Positions 1 to 8,635 of a stretch of DNA of 64,000 bases are shown here, in pieces; position 1 is the first letter of the stretch, and each line of letters opens with the position of its first letter. The DNA is from DASSUW01 sp963806395 (GTDB lineage: Bacteria > Actinomycetota > Thermoleophilia > Solirubrobacterales > Solirubrobacteraceae), in assembly GCA_963806395.1 (NCBI GenBank), contig CAWDYI010000005.1, forward strand, positions 124,001 to 188,000, in the 5' to 3' direction. A model generated the notes under the pieces. It saw nothing but the letters and a program-made list of their open reading frames with translations. It was not told where the DNA came from and did no database searches. A program made the position numbers and the translations under genes.

Positions 1-411
1 GCGCACGTCGAGCAGCCCGCCCCAGACCTCCAGGTCGGGCAGAGCCGCGCCGATCCGGAGCATTCCGCGGCGAACCTCCGCCGTCGTCGCCGCATCGTCG
101 CCGCGGTGCGCCAGGCAGTCCGTGTGCCCGACGACGCGCACGGCCCGCACGCCGAGCCCGGCGTGCGCCATCCGCAGCGAGCGCAGCACGTCGTCGGACA
201 CCTGGGCGCCCGCGTTGCGGAGTACGACGGCGTCGCCGAGCGCGAGCCCGAACGCCTGCAGCGGATCGATGCGGCAGTCCATGCAGCTCACCACCGCGAG
301 CCCGCGCGCCGGCTCTCGCGGCAGGGCGATCGGCGGCGACGACCCGGGGACGGGCGCCACGGGCGCCTCGTCCCCGTGCGTCCGCCCGAACGGCTCCCAG
401 CCGAAGTCCAA
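1..411 (-). CDS. beta-carbonic anhydrase family protein, 3' end beyond the window
   Basis: Beta-class carbonic anhydrases are zinc enzymes that interconvert CO2 and bicarbonate. On the minus strand the reading shows the zinc/active-site motif SCMDCRID, then RNAGAQVSDDVLRSL and VGHTDC, the usual Cys-Asp-Arg followed by His-x-x-Cys order of the small actinobacterial type. The frame stays open to base 1, so the C-terminus is missing (137 codons visible). A TTG at 409-411 lies 4 nt after the stop of the upstream gene and is my chosen start; about 45 residues then precede the first zinc cysteine. It is probably co-transcribed with the two genes upstream. The family call is firm, the exact start is not. 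Confidence 0.78.
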   Translation of the reverse strand, partial: MDFGWEPFGRTHGDEAPVAPVPGSSPPIALPREPARGLAVVSCMDCRIDPLQAFGLALGDAVVLRNAGAQVSDDVLRSLRMAHAGLGVRAVRVVGHTDCLAHRGDDAATTAEVRRGMLRIGAALPDLEVWGGLLDVR

Positions 412-415
412 CGGC

Positions 416-721
416 CTACTCGGGGTCGGCGGCCGGCGCGACGGGGAGCATCTCGCTCACGCTCGGCAGCGGTCGCTGGCCGTCCTGGTAGCCCTCGCCA
501 CGGACCTCGCCGGTGACGGCCAGCATGTCCAGGCGGGCGATCTCCTTCTCACCGAGCAGCCGCGCCGGATCGTCCGGCGGCAGCCCATCGATCAGGCGCC
601 GGATGCGGTTGCGGATCTGCAGCGCGAAGTGCGGCGTCGAGCTGCCCATGAGCTGGCGCACGTCGTCGACGGTGACCTGACGGTCGGGACGCATGCGTTC
701 GGGCTGCTCGGCTTCGGCCAT
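416..721 (-). CDS. conserved hypothetical protein, 101 aa
   Basis: I do not recognise this family. The product is a small soluble, charged protein without signal peptide or membrane segment. Its middle part (VTVDDVRQLMGSSTPHF, then NRIRRLIDGLPPDDPAR) is predicted helical, and the tail is proline- and glycine-rich. It starts at ATG 721, four bases after the stop of the lipoprotein gene, and ends four bases before the carbonic anhydrase start, so the three genes form a tight minus-strand operon. Codon bias is normal for the window, which supports real coding. Confidence 0.6.
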   Translation of the reverse strand: MAEAEQPERMRPDRQVTVDDVRQLMGSSTPHFALQIRNRIRRLIDGLPPDDPARLLGEKEIARLDMLAVTGEVRGEGYQDGQRPLPSVSEMLPVAPAADPE

Positions 722-725
722 ACGG

Positions 726-1913
726 TCACTCGCTTCCGCTCTCGACGGGCTGGATCTCCAGGAGGGCGTCGATGCGCGACTGCACGTCTGCCGAGATCGC
801 AGTCTCGTCGCCCATCAGCCAGCCGTGATTGTAGACCCCGCGGACCGGGTCATTCTCGTAGCCGGGCTGGATGTCGAGCAGGTACTCCTGCACCGGCGCG
901 GGCAGCGACGCGGCCTCGGTCAGGAGCAGCAGCGGGCCGTACTGGCCGCTCCCCGAGAGCGCCGAGCCGGCCGCCGCGTCGAGCGTCCGCGCGATGTTGG
1001 CGAACACGAGGCCGTGCCCCGGGTCGACCACGTTCCAGCCGAAGCGGCCGTCGGTGAAGCGCGCGAAGGCGATCGCGTTCGACACGGCGTCCGCCCCGGA
1101 GATGCGCTTCGTCTTGCCGAGCTTGCCGAGCTCCGTGACCACGCTCTCGGCGATCGCCTCGGGCGGCCCGAGCACGTAGATCCGCGTCTTCGGGTGCGCC
1201 TCGATCGCCGCGCGGGTCTCCGCCGGCAGCGAGTCCTTCAGCGTCCACAGGACCGGATCGCCGGACTTGGCAGCCCACGCCGCCGCCGGCATCGCGAACT
1301 CGGGGCTGTCGGCCGGAGCGACGAGGACGGCGCCGGTCGGGCTCCCCGCGGCGGTCGTCTGCAGCCGGTCGATCCCTCGGGCGAGCGAGGCCGAGCTCGA
1401 CCCGGTGACGTCCTTCACGCGGCGGTTCTCGGGCTTCGCGGCGTTGCCGATCCGGATCACCTGCGTCCCGCCGATCTCGTTCGCGCCCGTGGGCGCCAGC
1501 TCCTCGAGCGCCTCCGCGCTGGCCGCGGGCAGCTCGCCGCCGTTGGAGAAGAGCACGGGCGCGCGCAGCGGGCGCGCCATCAGCTGGGCGGCCGAGATCG
1601 CCGCGCGCCAGTCGCCCTGCTCGACGATCACGACCGTGCGCGGGCTGCTCTCGTCCGTGCGCGAGGGGTAGACCGCGCGGGCAACGCCGGCCGCGTTGGC
1701 CACCGCGTCGGCTCCCGCGACGCGCGTCGTGTTCTTCGTCGCGAAGATCGGGAAACCGAGGGCGGGCGCGTTGTCGGCCTGCTCCTCGTCGCCCTTGGCG
1801 CCGAGGACCGGCTGGCTCTGTCGCGGGCCCTCGTCGTCGCCGCCGTCGTCGCCGCCCCCACAACCGGCGGCGCAGAGGAACAGAAGGAATACGACGATCG
1901 CGCCTCGAAGCAC
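726..1913 (-). CDS. lipoprotein with putative cell wall binding repeats (CW_binding_2-like)
   Basis: The 395-aa product begins with a lipoprotein signal (hydrophobic stretch, then CAAGCGGG), followed by a low-complexity Gly/Asp linker. Two units starting TRVAGADAVANA (about residue 63) and KRISGADAVSNA (about residue 270) match the start of putative cell wall binding repeat 2, in which V-x-R-I/L-x-G-x-D/N-R/A is typical; each is followed by the usual alternating beta/alpha pattern. The likely role is an exported, membrane-anchored protein that touches the cell wall. It is the first gene of the minus-strand operon ending in the carbonic anhydrase. No enzymatic motif was seen. Confidence 0.72.
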   Translation of the reverse strand: MLRGAIVVFLLFLCAAGCGGGDDGGDDEGPRQSQPVLGAKGDEEQADNAPALGFPIFATKNTTRVAGADAVANAAGVARAVYPSRTDESSPRTVVIVEQGDWRAAISAAQLMARPLRAPVLFSNGGELPAASAEALEELAPTGANEIGGTQVIRIGNAAKPENRRVKDVTGSSSASLARGIDRLQTTAAGSPTGAVLVAPADSPEFAMPAAAWAAKSGDPVLWTLKDSLPAETRAAIEAHPKTRIYVLGPPEAIAESVVTELGKLGKTKRISGADAVSNAIAFARFTDGRFGWNVVDPGHGLVFANIARTLDAAAGSALSGSGQYGPLLLLTEAASLPAPVQEYLLDIQPGYENDPVRGVYNHGWLMGDETAISADVQSRIDALLEIQPVESGSE

Positions 1914-2033
1914 TCTTCCAAAACTAGCGTCACGCTACGCTGGCGCGGGTAATAGCGGCATCGTGTTCAAGTCTGGGCAAAGGAAGCCGACTAAGGACTG
2001 GACACATAACGGCGGCATCTACTAAGGTGCCGC

Positions 2034-2168
2034 GCCAAGCCGAACCTCTGGGCACGAAGCTCGGAGGACGGGGGACCCAAAGCAGTTGGGGCGAGTTGCA
2101 TCCTGAGTGATGCGAGGCGCAGGCTCTTTCAGCGCCAGCCCGTCAGCTAACCCCGTAGGCCGACGAGA
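2034..2168 (+). promoter_or_regulatory. c-di-AMP riboswitch (ydaO/yuaA type)
   Basis: This leader carries the hallmark 3' block GCCCGTCAGCTAACCCCG (around 2147-2164), purine-rich GACGGGGGACC upstream, and a GGGGCGA segment, in the order expected for ydaO/yuaA RNAs. A -10-like TAAGGT (2023-2028) sits just before it. It lies directly upstream of an NlpC/P60 hydrolase gene, a classic context: in Gram-positive bacteria this RNA usually turns expression off when c-di-AMP is bound. A second, similar element lies at 11234-11362. Confidence 0.88.
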
Positions 2169-2182
2169 GAGGTTTGCTGAGC

Positions 2183-2768
2183 TTGTCTTCCCTACGGGCG
2201 TTCGCCCTATTGCTGTTCATCATCTTGTTCCTGCCCAGCGCCGCCGAGGCGCAGGGTCCCGTCGACCGGTGGGGCCGAGTACGAGCCGCCGCCGCCGGAG
2301 CACATGACGGTCGCCGGAACCAAGGCGAAGCTGCTGCCGGATGGCAGCGCTGCCGCCCCGGCCGGGGCGCCGGTCGAGGTGCAGAAGGCTGTCTGGGCTG
2401 CAAATAGGCTGCTCGACAAGCCGTACAAGTACGGCGGGGGTCACGGCAAGATCGAGGACAACGGGTACGACTGCTCCGGCACCGTCTCGTACGCGCTCCA
2501 TCACGCCGGCCTGCTCAAGAGCCCGCTCGACTCCGGCTCGTTCCTCCGCTGGGGCAAGCGCGGTCGCGGCGCCTGGATCACCGTCTTCACCAACCACGGC
2601 CACGCGTACGCAGTGATCGCGGGCCTCCGGCTGGACACCAGCTCGTACAGCTCTCGTCGCGGGTCAAACCGCAAGGTCGCCAGCACCGCGTTCGAGCGCG
2701 GCCCCCGCTGGCGTCCCACGAAGCGTCCTGCGCGCGGCTTCCGCGCGCGCCATCCGCTCGGCCTCTAG
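2183..2768 (+). CDS. NlpC/P60-type secreted peptidase, frameshifted in this sequence
   Basis: NlpC/P60 enzymes cut peptide bonds in peptidoglycan stem peptides. The 5' part encodes a signal peptide (RAFALLLFIILFLPSAAEAQ) starting at TTG 2183 (or TTG 2174, too close to the GAGAGG ribosome site at 2167-2172). The catalytic part lies in another frame from about 2268: YEPPPPEHM, then the active-site block NGYDCSGTVSYALHHAG with its cysteine, then GHAYAVIAG. Skipping one C at 2266-2267 joins the frames (PVD to GGAEYE) and gives 194 residues. A cytoplasmic start at ATG 2304 is possible but would lose export. It sits under the c-di-AMP riboswitch. Confidence 0.8.
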
Positions 2769-2789
2769 CGCCGATCCAGACCGGCGACG

Positions 2790-2812
2790 GCACGGCCGCG
2801 GAGCGGCCGTGC
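2790..2812 (+). terminator. hairpin, probable terminator
   Basis: A perfect 10-bp inverted repeat (GCACGGCCGC, loop GGA, GCGGCCGTGC) lies 22 nt after the NlpC/P60 stop codon. There is no clear T-run, as is common for actinobacterial terminators. Confidence 0.55.
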
Positions 2813-2825
2813 CCCCGCCGGACGG

Positions 2826-2859
2826 TACGCTTGCCTCAGACCCTGGACCATCAAGGAGG
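2826..2859 (+). promoter_or_regulatory. promoter -10 and ribosome binding site of pspA
   Basis: TACGCT at 2826-2831 matches the TANNNT -10 box used before many genes here. AAGGAGG at 2853-2859 lies 5 nt before GTG 2865 and decides that start over ATG 2874 and ATG 2886. Confidence 0.5.
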
Positions 2860-2864
2860 CAGCC

Positions 2865-3650
2865 GTGCCCGGCATGGGCGGACGTATGTCCGTAGTCATC
2901 AAGGCGAAGATCAACAAGCTGCTCGACCGGGCGGAGGATCCGGCGGAGACGCTGGAGTACAGCTACCAGAAGCAGATGGAGCTACTCCAGAACGTCAAGA
3001 AGGGCATCGCCGACGTCGTCACCTCGAAGAAGCGGCTCCAGCTTCAGCAGCAGAAGCTCGAGCAGCAGGTGGTCAAGCTCGACACGCAGGCCCGCCAGGC
3101 GCTGGCACAGGGCCGCGAGGATCTCGCCCGCACCGCGCTCGAGCGCAAGCAGTTCGCGCAGGGTGAGCTCCAGTCGCTCGACCAGCAGGTCGCCGAGCTG
3201 GAGTCGCAGCAGGCGTCGCTGATCGAGAAGGAGTCGAAGCTGCGCACCAAGATCGAGCAGTTCCGCACCAAGAAGGAGGTCATCAAGGCGCAGTACTCGG
3301 CCGCCGAGGCCTCCGTGAAGATCTCCGAGGCCGCCAGCGGCGTCGGCGAGGAGATGGCCGACGTCGGCATGGCGATGCAGCGGGCGCTCGACAAGACCGA
3401 GGACATGCGCGCCCGGGCGGGCGCGATGGAGGAGCTCGAGGCCGCCGGCGCGTTCGACGACAACCTCGCGCTCGGCTCCGGCAGCACGGACGACATCGAC
3501 CGTGAGCTGCACCAGCTCACGTCCCAGAGCGTCGTCGACGACGACCTCGCCAAGATGAAGGCCGAGCTCGGCCAGGGTCCGCCTCCGGACCAGGGGTCGC
3601 TCCCGTCCGGCGAGGGCACCCCGTCCGGTGAGCAGGAGCGCCAGGCGTGA
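2865..3650 (+). CDS. pspA: PspA/IM30 family envelope stress protein
   Basis: PspA (ESCRT-III-like) proteins bind the inner face of stressed membranes and often regulate the phage-shock response. The 261-aa product is almost entirely long alpha-helical coiled coil (about residues 10-190), opening with SVVIKAKINKLLDRAEDPAETLEYSYQ, the family signature with the conserved DP kink. The end is acidic and Pro/Gly-rich. GTG 2865 is preferred because of its strong ribosome site. It overlaps pspAA by 4 nt (GTGA), so the two are translationally coupled. The partner genes pspAB-htpX lie about 7 kb away, so the Psp system is split over two loci. Confidence 0.9.
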   Translation: MPGMGGRMSVVIKAKINKLLDRAEDPAETLEYSYQKQMELLQNVKKGIADVVTSKKRLQLQQQKLEQQVVKLDTQARQALAQGREDLARTALERKQFAQGELQSLDQQVAELESQQASLIEKESKLRTKIEQFRTKKEVIKAQYSAAEASVKISEAASGVGEEMADVGMAMQRALDKTEDMRARAGAMEELEAAGAFDDNLALGSGSTDDIDRELHQLTSQSVVDDDLAKMKAELGQGPPPDQGSLPSGEGTPSGEQERQA

Positions 3651-3925
3651 TCGTCCGGATCGCGACGGAGAGTCAGTACCGGCTGCCCGACGACGACGCG
3701 GCCCAGCTCAACGAGCTCGACAACGAGGTGGTGACCGCCGTCGAGGCCGGGAACGAGGACCGCTTCCACGAGGTGTTCGAGCAGATGCTCGACCTCGTGC
3801 GGCGGGCCGGCCAGCCGCTCGACGAGGACGAGCTGGCGGAGTCGGACGTGATCCTGCCTCCGCCGGACACCTCGTTCGTCGAGGCGGCGGAGGAGTTCAC
3901 GGGCGACGGGCTGATCCCGGACTAG
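3647..3925 (+). CDS. pspAA: PspA-associated protein PspAA
   Basis: This 92-aa acidic protein matches the PspAA family: it begins MIVRIATESQYRLPDD, has the central VVTAVEAGNEDRFHEVFEQML helix, and ends DVILPPPDTSF and GDGLIPD. PspAA is coded next to pspA in many actinobacteria and archaea and is thought to partner with PspA in membrane stress. GTG 3647 overlaps the pspA stop by 4 nt. The following gene is convergent and overlaps its last bases. Confidence 0.85.
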   Translation: MIVRIATESQYRLPDDDAAQLNELDNEVVTAVEAGNEDRFHEVFEQMLDLVRRAGQPLDEDELAESDVILPPPDTSFVEAAEEFTGDGLIPD

Positions 3926-4494
3926 GCCCGGTTACGGATGGTGAAGCGGAAGTCGGCGTAGTCGCCGCCCTCGTCGGTGTTGCGCACTCGGAAATTCAGC
4001 GTGGCCGCGCCGTGCGGCACGATCCACACCTGGTAGCGGCGGCGGCCGTCGAGGTCGCCCGTGTCGCAGTCGATGCCCTCGTACAGGCGAGCGTCGACAT
4101 CGGCCAGGATCCAGCCCGGCGAGTGCAGGAACGTGCGGGCGGTGACGGTTAGACGGACCCGGACCTCGCCGCCGGCACAGGGCGAGTCGTCGTCGCCCAA
4201 CCGGTAGACGGGCACGAACAGACCGCCGAAGGGGCAGATGCTGTGACCGCGGCCCGACGCGCAGTGCCGACCGGCGAGGTCCACGCCGGTCAGGAAGGGG
4301 GTGTCGAGCGCCTCGGTGGAATCTGCGAACGCCTCGGTGACCCGGGTGTCACGCCCGGACTCGTCGTCCAGCATGGCCACGGATCCCGATATCTCGGCGG
4401 TGCGCGCCTCGGCGCTCGCGATGCAGGGAGCGGCGGCGACCAGACAGGTGACGGCAAGCGCCGCGAGGACGCAGCGCGGGAGATGGGTGGGCAT
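3922..4494 (-). CDS. secreted protein of unknown function, 190 aa
   Basis: I do not recognise the domain. Starting at ATG 4494, which has AGGAGG 5 nt upstream, the product opens with a Sec signal peptide (CVLAALAVTCLVAAAPCIASA). The mature part has six cysteines, an acidic DDESGRD stretch, and a C-terminal beta-rich region (YQVWIVPHGAATLNFRVRNTDEG) that resembles a beta-sandwich. The open frame continues upstream to 4578 but lacks a start with a ribosome site. Its promoter region holds the 51-bp element shared with the VWA-sortase operon, so it is probably co-regulated with that locus. Its 3' end overlaps the convergent pspAA stop by 4 nt. Confidence 0.68.
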   Translation of the reverse strand: MPTHLPRCVLAALAVTCLVAAAPCIASAEARTAEISGSVAMLDDESGRDTRVTEAFADSTEALDTPFLTGVDLAGRHCASGRGHSICPFGGLFVPVYRLGDDDSPCAGGEVRVRLTVTARTFLHSPGWILADVDARLYEGIDCDTGDLDGRRRYQVWIVPHGAATLNFRVRNTDEGGDYADFRFTIRNRA

Positions 4495-4542
4495 AGAGCC
4501 TCCTAGTGGAAGGGACGCTCCTACGTTCGGTCGACCGCCGCG

Positions 4543-4593
4543 CCGCCACATCGATGGAAACCCTGATCTGCGCGACATTTCGGGGGTTTCATC
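4543..4593 (-). promoter_or_regulatory. copy A of a 51-bp promoter/operator element shared with the VWA-sortase operon
   Basis: Read on the minus strand, this stretch aligns without gaps with 7038-7088 on the plus strand: 38 of 51 bases are identical by hand count. It contains inverted arms (GAAACCCCCGA and TCAGGGTTTCC) separated by 13 nt, followed by the conserved block CATCGATGTG. It ends 48 nt before the start codon of the secreted protein gene; copy B ends 53 nt before its gene. The inverted-repeat form suits a dimeric NarL/LuxR-type regulator, and the two copies flank such a gene. Confidence 0.7.
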
Positions 4594-5237
4594 TAGCTGC
4601 GCAAGAACGCCAGCACTGCGTGCACGCGCCGGTTGTCGGCGGGCGTCGCCGGGAGCTCGAGCTTGCGGAAGATGCTGCGCACGTGGGCTTCCACGGTCTT
4701 CTGGCTGAGCCAGAGCGCTTCGCGGATGCCACGGTCGGTCCGGCCCTCGGCCATGAGGGCGAGCACCTCGCGCTCGCGCGCCGTCAGCGCGGCGAGGGGG
4801 TCCACGAGCTTGGGCGCGTCGACCAGTTCCTGAACGAGCGACGGCTCGACGACCGACTCGCCGGCGGCAACGCGGCGCATCGCGTCGATCAGGGCTGGCA
4901 CTTCCAGGATTCGGTCCTTGAGCAGGTACCCCACGCGCCCGCCCTCGTCCTTCATCAGCCGCACGGCGTAGGCGACGTCGACGTACTGCGAGAGCACCAG
5001 GACGGCGATGCCAGGCTGCTCGGCGCGGATGGCCTCGGCCGCGCGCAACCCGTCGTCGGTGAAGTCGGGCGGCATCCGGATGTCGGTCACGACCACGTCG
5101 GCCGGGACCTCACGAGCGACGCGCCTCAACGCATCGGCATCGCCGACCTGGGCGACGACGTCGACGCCCTCGTCGACCAGCAGCCGTGCCACTCCCTCGC
5201 GGATCACGACGGCGTCGTCGGCCAGGATCACTCGCAC
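4593..5237 (-). CDS. NarL/LuxR-family response regulator
   Basis: This is a two-domain DNA-binding response regulator of 214 aa. The receiver domain (about residues 1-120) shows the acidic pair ADD, the phospho-acceptor Asp in VVVTDIRMPP, and YLLKDR with the conserved Lys. The LuxR-type helix-turn-helix (about 145-210) reads LTAREREVLALMAEGRTDRGIREAL, then SQKTVEAHVRSIFRKL. It overlaps the histidine kinase gene by 10 nt, the normal arrangement of NarL-type systems. The likely targets are the two outward promoters with the shared 51-bp element on either side of the pair; this is inferred from position and symmetry. Confidence 0.9.
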   Translation of the reverse strand: MRVILADDAVVIREGVARLLVDEGVDVVAQVGDADALRRVAREVPADVVVTDIRMPPDFTDDGLRAAEAIRAEQPGIAVLVLSQYVDVAYAVRLMKDEGGRVGYLLKDRILEVPALIDAMRRVAAGESVVEPSLVQELVDAPKLVDPLAALTAREREVLALMAEGRTDRGIREALWLSQKTVEAHVRSIFRKLELPATPADNRRVHAVLAFLRS

Positions 5238-6977
5238 GGCAGCTCCGCATGCAGCGTCGTGCCGGCCCCCGGCACGCTGCGGACTGTCAGCCTGCCGTCG
5301 AGCGCCTCGACGCGGTCGCGCAGCCCACGCAGCCCGCTGCCGCCGGCGTCGGCGAGGCCGCTGCCGTCGTCGGCGACCTCGACCACGGCCCGGCCGTTGG
5401 AGCGTCCGACCGCAATCCGGACGTGCGTGGCGCCGGCGTGCTTGACCACGTTCGCGAGGCCCTCGGCGGCGACGTAGTACGCCGCGGTCTCGACCGCGGC
5501 CGGCATGCGGCCGGCAGGGACGACGTCGACGTCGACGGGTATCGCGGCGCGTCTGGCCAGCGTGTCGAGTGCGGGGCCGAGGCCTTGCTCGGTGAGGATC
5601 GGCGGGTGCAGCCCGCGAGCGAGTGCGCGCAGCTCGTCGAGCGCACCGGCGAGCTCGGCGTCGATGGCTTCGAGTTGGTCATCGAGCGAGTCGCGGCCGG
5701 CCTTGCGGGCGAGGCGGATCGCGAGCCGGATCGCGAGCAGGCGCTGCTGCGCCCCGTCGTGCAGGTTGCGCTCGATCCGCTTGCGTTCGGCGTCGCCTGC
5801 GGCGACGATGCGCGAGCGCGAGTCGCGCACGATCAGCAGCTGCGCGCGCAGCTCGGCCTGCAGCCGCGAGTTCTCGAGCGCCAGCCGGGCGGCCGCCCCG
5901 ACCGCGTGCACGAGCTCGGGGTCGTCGAGCAGCGACGCGTCGTACGTGAGCGCGGCCAGCGGCACGCCCTCGTGCTCGATCGTCGACACCGCCCGGCCGT
6001 GGGACTCCGTCGGCTCGGCGGCCGGGCGTCCTTCGGCGTCGACGAAACGCTCGGCCTCCGAGAGCCAGAACACGAGCTCGAGCGACGGGTCGCCGAGCGC
6101 CCGCGCCAGGACGTCGCGCAGCTCCGTGGGCGAGTGCGGCTCGGCGAGCTCGACGACGACGTCGCCGATCGCCGACCGTCGCAGCTGCGTGCGCAGCAGG
6201 CCAACGAGAAACGCCACGGGAATCGTCGCGACCGCAGCCCCCGCGAGCCTGGCGACGTCCTCGTCGTCCGGCCCGGCGGCGTACGTCACCGCGAACAGCG
6301 CCGCGACGCCCGACGCTCGTCCACAGCACCGGCGCGAGCACGCGCCTGGCAGCCTTTGTCGCGTCGCGCCAGCGCAGTGCAAGGATCACGACCATCGATC
6401 GCGGCCACCACGAGCGCGCAGATGCGCAGGACGACGACGATCGCGTCGGCGGCCTGCGGCGTCCGGGCGTGACAAGCAGCAGGTTCGTCGGGGCAGTTGT
6501 CGCAGCCCGTCGGCGGCGTAGTCGCGGAAGAGCACCTCGAGCCCGGTTCCGGCCAGCGCCAGGAGATACGCCGCCCTGAGGACGATGCGAGCCGGGCCGC
6601 TCGGCCACGCGGCCGGTCGGGAAGGCCAGGAACGCGTGGGCTCCGACGACGGGGGAGACATCGTCGATCAGGACCGCGAGCGTGAAGCCCAGCGATCCGG
6701 CCGGCGCCAGGAGCCATGGCAACAGGATCGCGGCGCCCACGGCCATCATGATCAGGCCGACGCGGTTCTCCGGACGGCGCCAGACGGCGACGAGGCCGAC
6801 GGCCAGCCAGACGGCGCCGTTCACGAGGTTCGCCGTGGCGCCCTGCGCCGCCCGCAGTGGCGTCGTCGCCTCGGGCGCGTCGGTGGCCACCTGGAGGATT
6901 GCAGCGACGACGACCATGCCTGTCGCGCCCAGCGACAGGGCCGTGAAGCGACGACCGGTGGGAATCAGCGAGGTCAT
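5228..6977 (-). pseudogene. sensor histidine kinase (HisKA_3 type), broken by seven frameshifts
   Basis: The gene encodes a membrane sensor kinase pairing with the adjacent regulator. ATG 6977 opens an N-terminal membrane region (VVVAAILQVA, LVNGAVWLAVGLVAVWRR, GLIMMAVGAAILLPWLL), then HAFLAFPTGRVAER. Between 6309 and 6596 the frame changes seven times; deleting one base each time restores AERPARIVLRAAYLLALAG, GCDNCP, NLLLVTPDAA, DAIVVVLRICALVV, VVILALRWRDATK and TSVGVAALFAVTYAAG. The rest is intact: a GAF-like region, the dimerisation H-box RIERNLHDGAQQRLLAIRL with the phospho-His, and the ATPase domain ending SGLRGLRDRVEALDG. Repaired length is 580 aa. The clustering of pure insertions suggests sequencing error rather than decay. 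Confidence 0.8.
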
Positions 6978-7037
6978 CGGCGATCAAGCACCTTCGCGGC
7001 GATCGTCCCACAGCTCCGGCCGGCCGTGTGCTGACTA

Positions 7038-7088
7038 AGGGAAAACCCTGAAATTCCAGCCAGATCGGGGTTTTCATCGATGTGTCGG
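7038..7088 (+). promoter_or_regulatory. copy B of the 51-bp promoter/operator element
   Basis: This is the plus-strand partner of 4543-4593. The arms are GAAAACCCTGA (7041-7051) and TCGGGGTTTTC (7065-7075), an inverted repeat with a 13-nt spacer as in copy A, followed by CATCGATGTG. It lies between the divergent kinase gene and the VWA-sortase gene, 53 nt before the latter's TTG start, so it could also act on the kinase-regulator operon. Confidence 0.7.
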
Positions 7089-7141
7089 GACCGTCTCGGC
7101 CCCTAGCTTCGGCGCCCTCGTCCACGACGAAGGAGCATGCG

Positions 7142-8635
7142 TTGAACGTTTCGATCTCGCCGCGGCGGCTGTGTGTCGCTGCGGCTTTGATGCTCGGGTT
7201 GATGGCCGCGGCCGCGTCCGTCTCCGAGGGCAGGCTCGGCCTCACCGTGCAGGCGCAGCGCGCTGCCGGCGGGATCGACGTCCACGGCTCGGTGGGGCTC
7301 GGGGCACTCCGGGAGGCGGGGGCGAAGTCGGTTGTCTTCGTGCTCGATCTGTCGCCGAGTGCGGCGAGAAGCGCGGGCACGACGTGTCCCGGTGGGCGTG
7401 GCGGTCGCACAGGCGCGCTCGTCGTCGATTGTGAGATCGCCGCAGTGCGTGGGCTCATCTCGTCGGGCAAGATCCGCGAGGCGGCGCTCGTGGGCTTCGC
7501 CGGCTCGGCCGTCGCCGCCTCGCCGGATGGCACGGACGCCCCCTTCCTCCGTCCGGGCCCAGACATCGGCCGCATGCTGGACTCGATCCGGGTCGACGGC
7601 CGGGACAGCGACCAGGGCGGCTTCTTCGGCGAGCGACGGCAGGCACTCGCGCGCTCGGTGGGCACGAACTTCGCCCGGGCGATCCGCCGCTCCGCCCGGG
7701 TCGCGCGCCAGGCGTCGGCTCGTGACGTGACGGTCGTCTTCCTCTCTGACGGCGCCGCCAACGAGGGCGAGCCCATCGAGAGCGCACTCGCGGGTGCGGA
7801 CGGCCTGACGTTCCAGACGTTCGCGGTCGGTCGCGGCGCGAGTTGCGACGAGGACGGGCCGGACATCGGCAGCCTGGGCGACCTCGCTCGCCTCACCGGC
7901 GGCTCATGCACCGCCGTCCGAGAGGCCGGCGACCTGCGACAGGCGCTCGAGCGATCCTCGGCCTTGACCCTGGCCAGGTTGAGTGTCGGGGGAGACGGTT
8001 CGGCGTCCCGGACGCTTCGCGGGTCGGCCCTCAGCCGCTCGCTTCCCGCGCGTGCCCCGGTCACCGTCGACTACCGCGCGCGTGTCACCGGCGCGCATCG
8101 GCGCGTCTGCGTGGCGGCCGACGCGGTCGGACTGAGCGGCACGCGGCGTCGCACAGAGTGCGCCGTCGTCACGCCGAGCGGCGGCGTCGCCGCCGGCATC
8201 GGGCCCAGTCCCGTCCGGTCGGCGGGCGCTGCGCGCGTCCTCATTCCGTCGATCGGCGTCGCTGCCCCCGTGCGCCGCACGGGCCTTGCGCCCGACGGCA
8301 CGCTCGCTGTGCCCGACGACGCAGTCGGCTCGTACGTGAGCGGCCCGCGTGTCCTCGTCGGCCATGTGGGCTGGAACGGGGCTCCGGGCTGGTTCGCAGA
8401 CCTTGCCGCGCTCGACGCCGGGGATCGCGTCCGGCTGCTCGACCGGCGACGCCGGACCCGCGAGTACGTCGTCACCCGCCGTGAGCAGCACCCGAAGGCG
8501 GACTTCCCGACGCGCCGGGTCTACTTCGGTCCTCGCTCGGCGCTGCGGCTGATCACGTGCGGTGGCCCGTTCGACTCCCAGACGCGCTCGTACCGGGACA
8601 ACATCGTCGTCTACGCCAAGGAGGTGGCGTCATGA
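7142..8635 (+). CDS. VWA domain-sortase fusion protein, secreted
   Basis: The 497-aa product joins two domains that are normally separate. After a signal peptide (LCVAAALMLGLMAAAASVSEG) comes a von Willebrand factor A domain with a complete metal site: DLSPS at residues 69-73 (DxSxS), the Thr in SVGTNFARA, and Asp in VVFLSDGAANEG. From about residue 370 follows a sortase domain of the actinobacterial class E/F kind: GHVGW (His 408), LITCGG (Cys 473) and YRDNIVVYA (Arg 485) form the catalytic triad. TTG 7142 has AAGGAG 6 nt upstream. It overlaps the next gene by 4 nt. A plausible role is ligand binding by VWA coupled to covalent attachment of surface proteins; the substrate is unknown, and no LPxTG protein was seen in the window. 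Confidence 0.8.
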   Translation: MNVSISPRRLCVAAALMLGLMAAAASVSEGRLGLTVQAQRAAGGIDVHGSVGLGALREAGAKSVVFVLDLSPSAARSAGTTCPGGRGGRTGALVVDCEIAAVRGLISSGKIREAALVGFAGSAVAASPDGTDAPFLRPGPDIGRMLDSIRVDGRDSDQGGFFGERRQALARSVGTNFARAIRRSARVARQASARDVTVVFLSDGAANEGEPIESALAGADGLTFQTFAVGRGASCDEDGPDIGSLGDLARLTGGSCTAVREAGDLRQALERSSALTLARLSVGGDGSASRTLRGSALSRSLPARAPVTVDYRARVTGAHRRVCVAADAVGLSGTRRRTECAVVTPSGGVAAGIGPSPVRSAGAARVLIPSIGVAAPVRRTGLAPDGTLAVPDDAVGSYVSGPRVLVGHVGWNGAPGWFADLAALDAGDRVRLLDRRRRTREYVVTRREQHPKADFPTRRVYFGPRSALRLITCGGPFDSQTRSYRDNIVVYAKEVAS

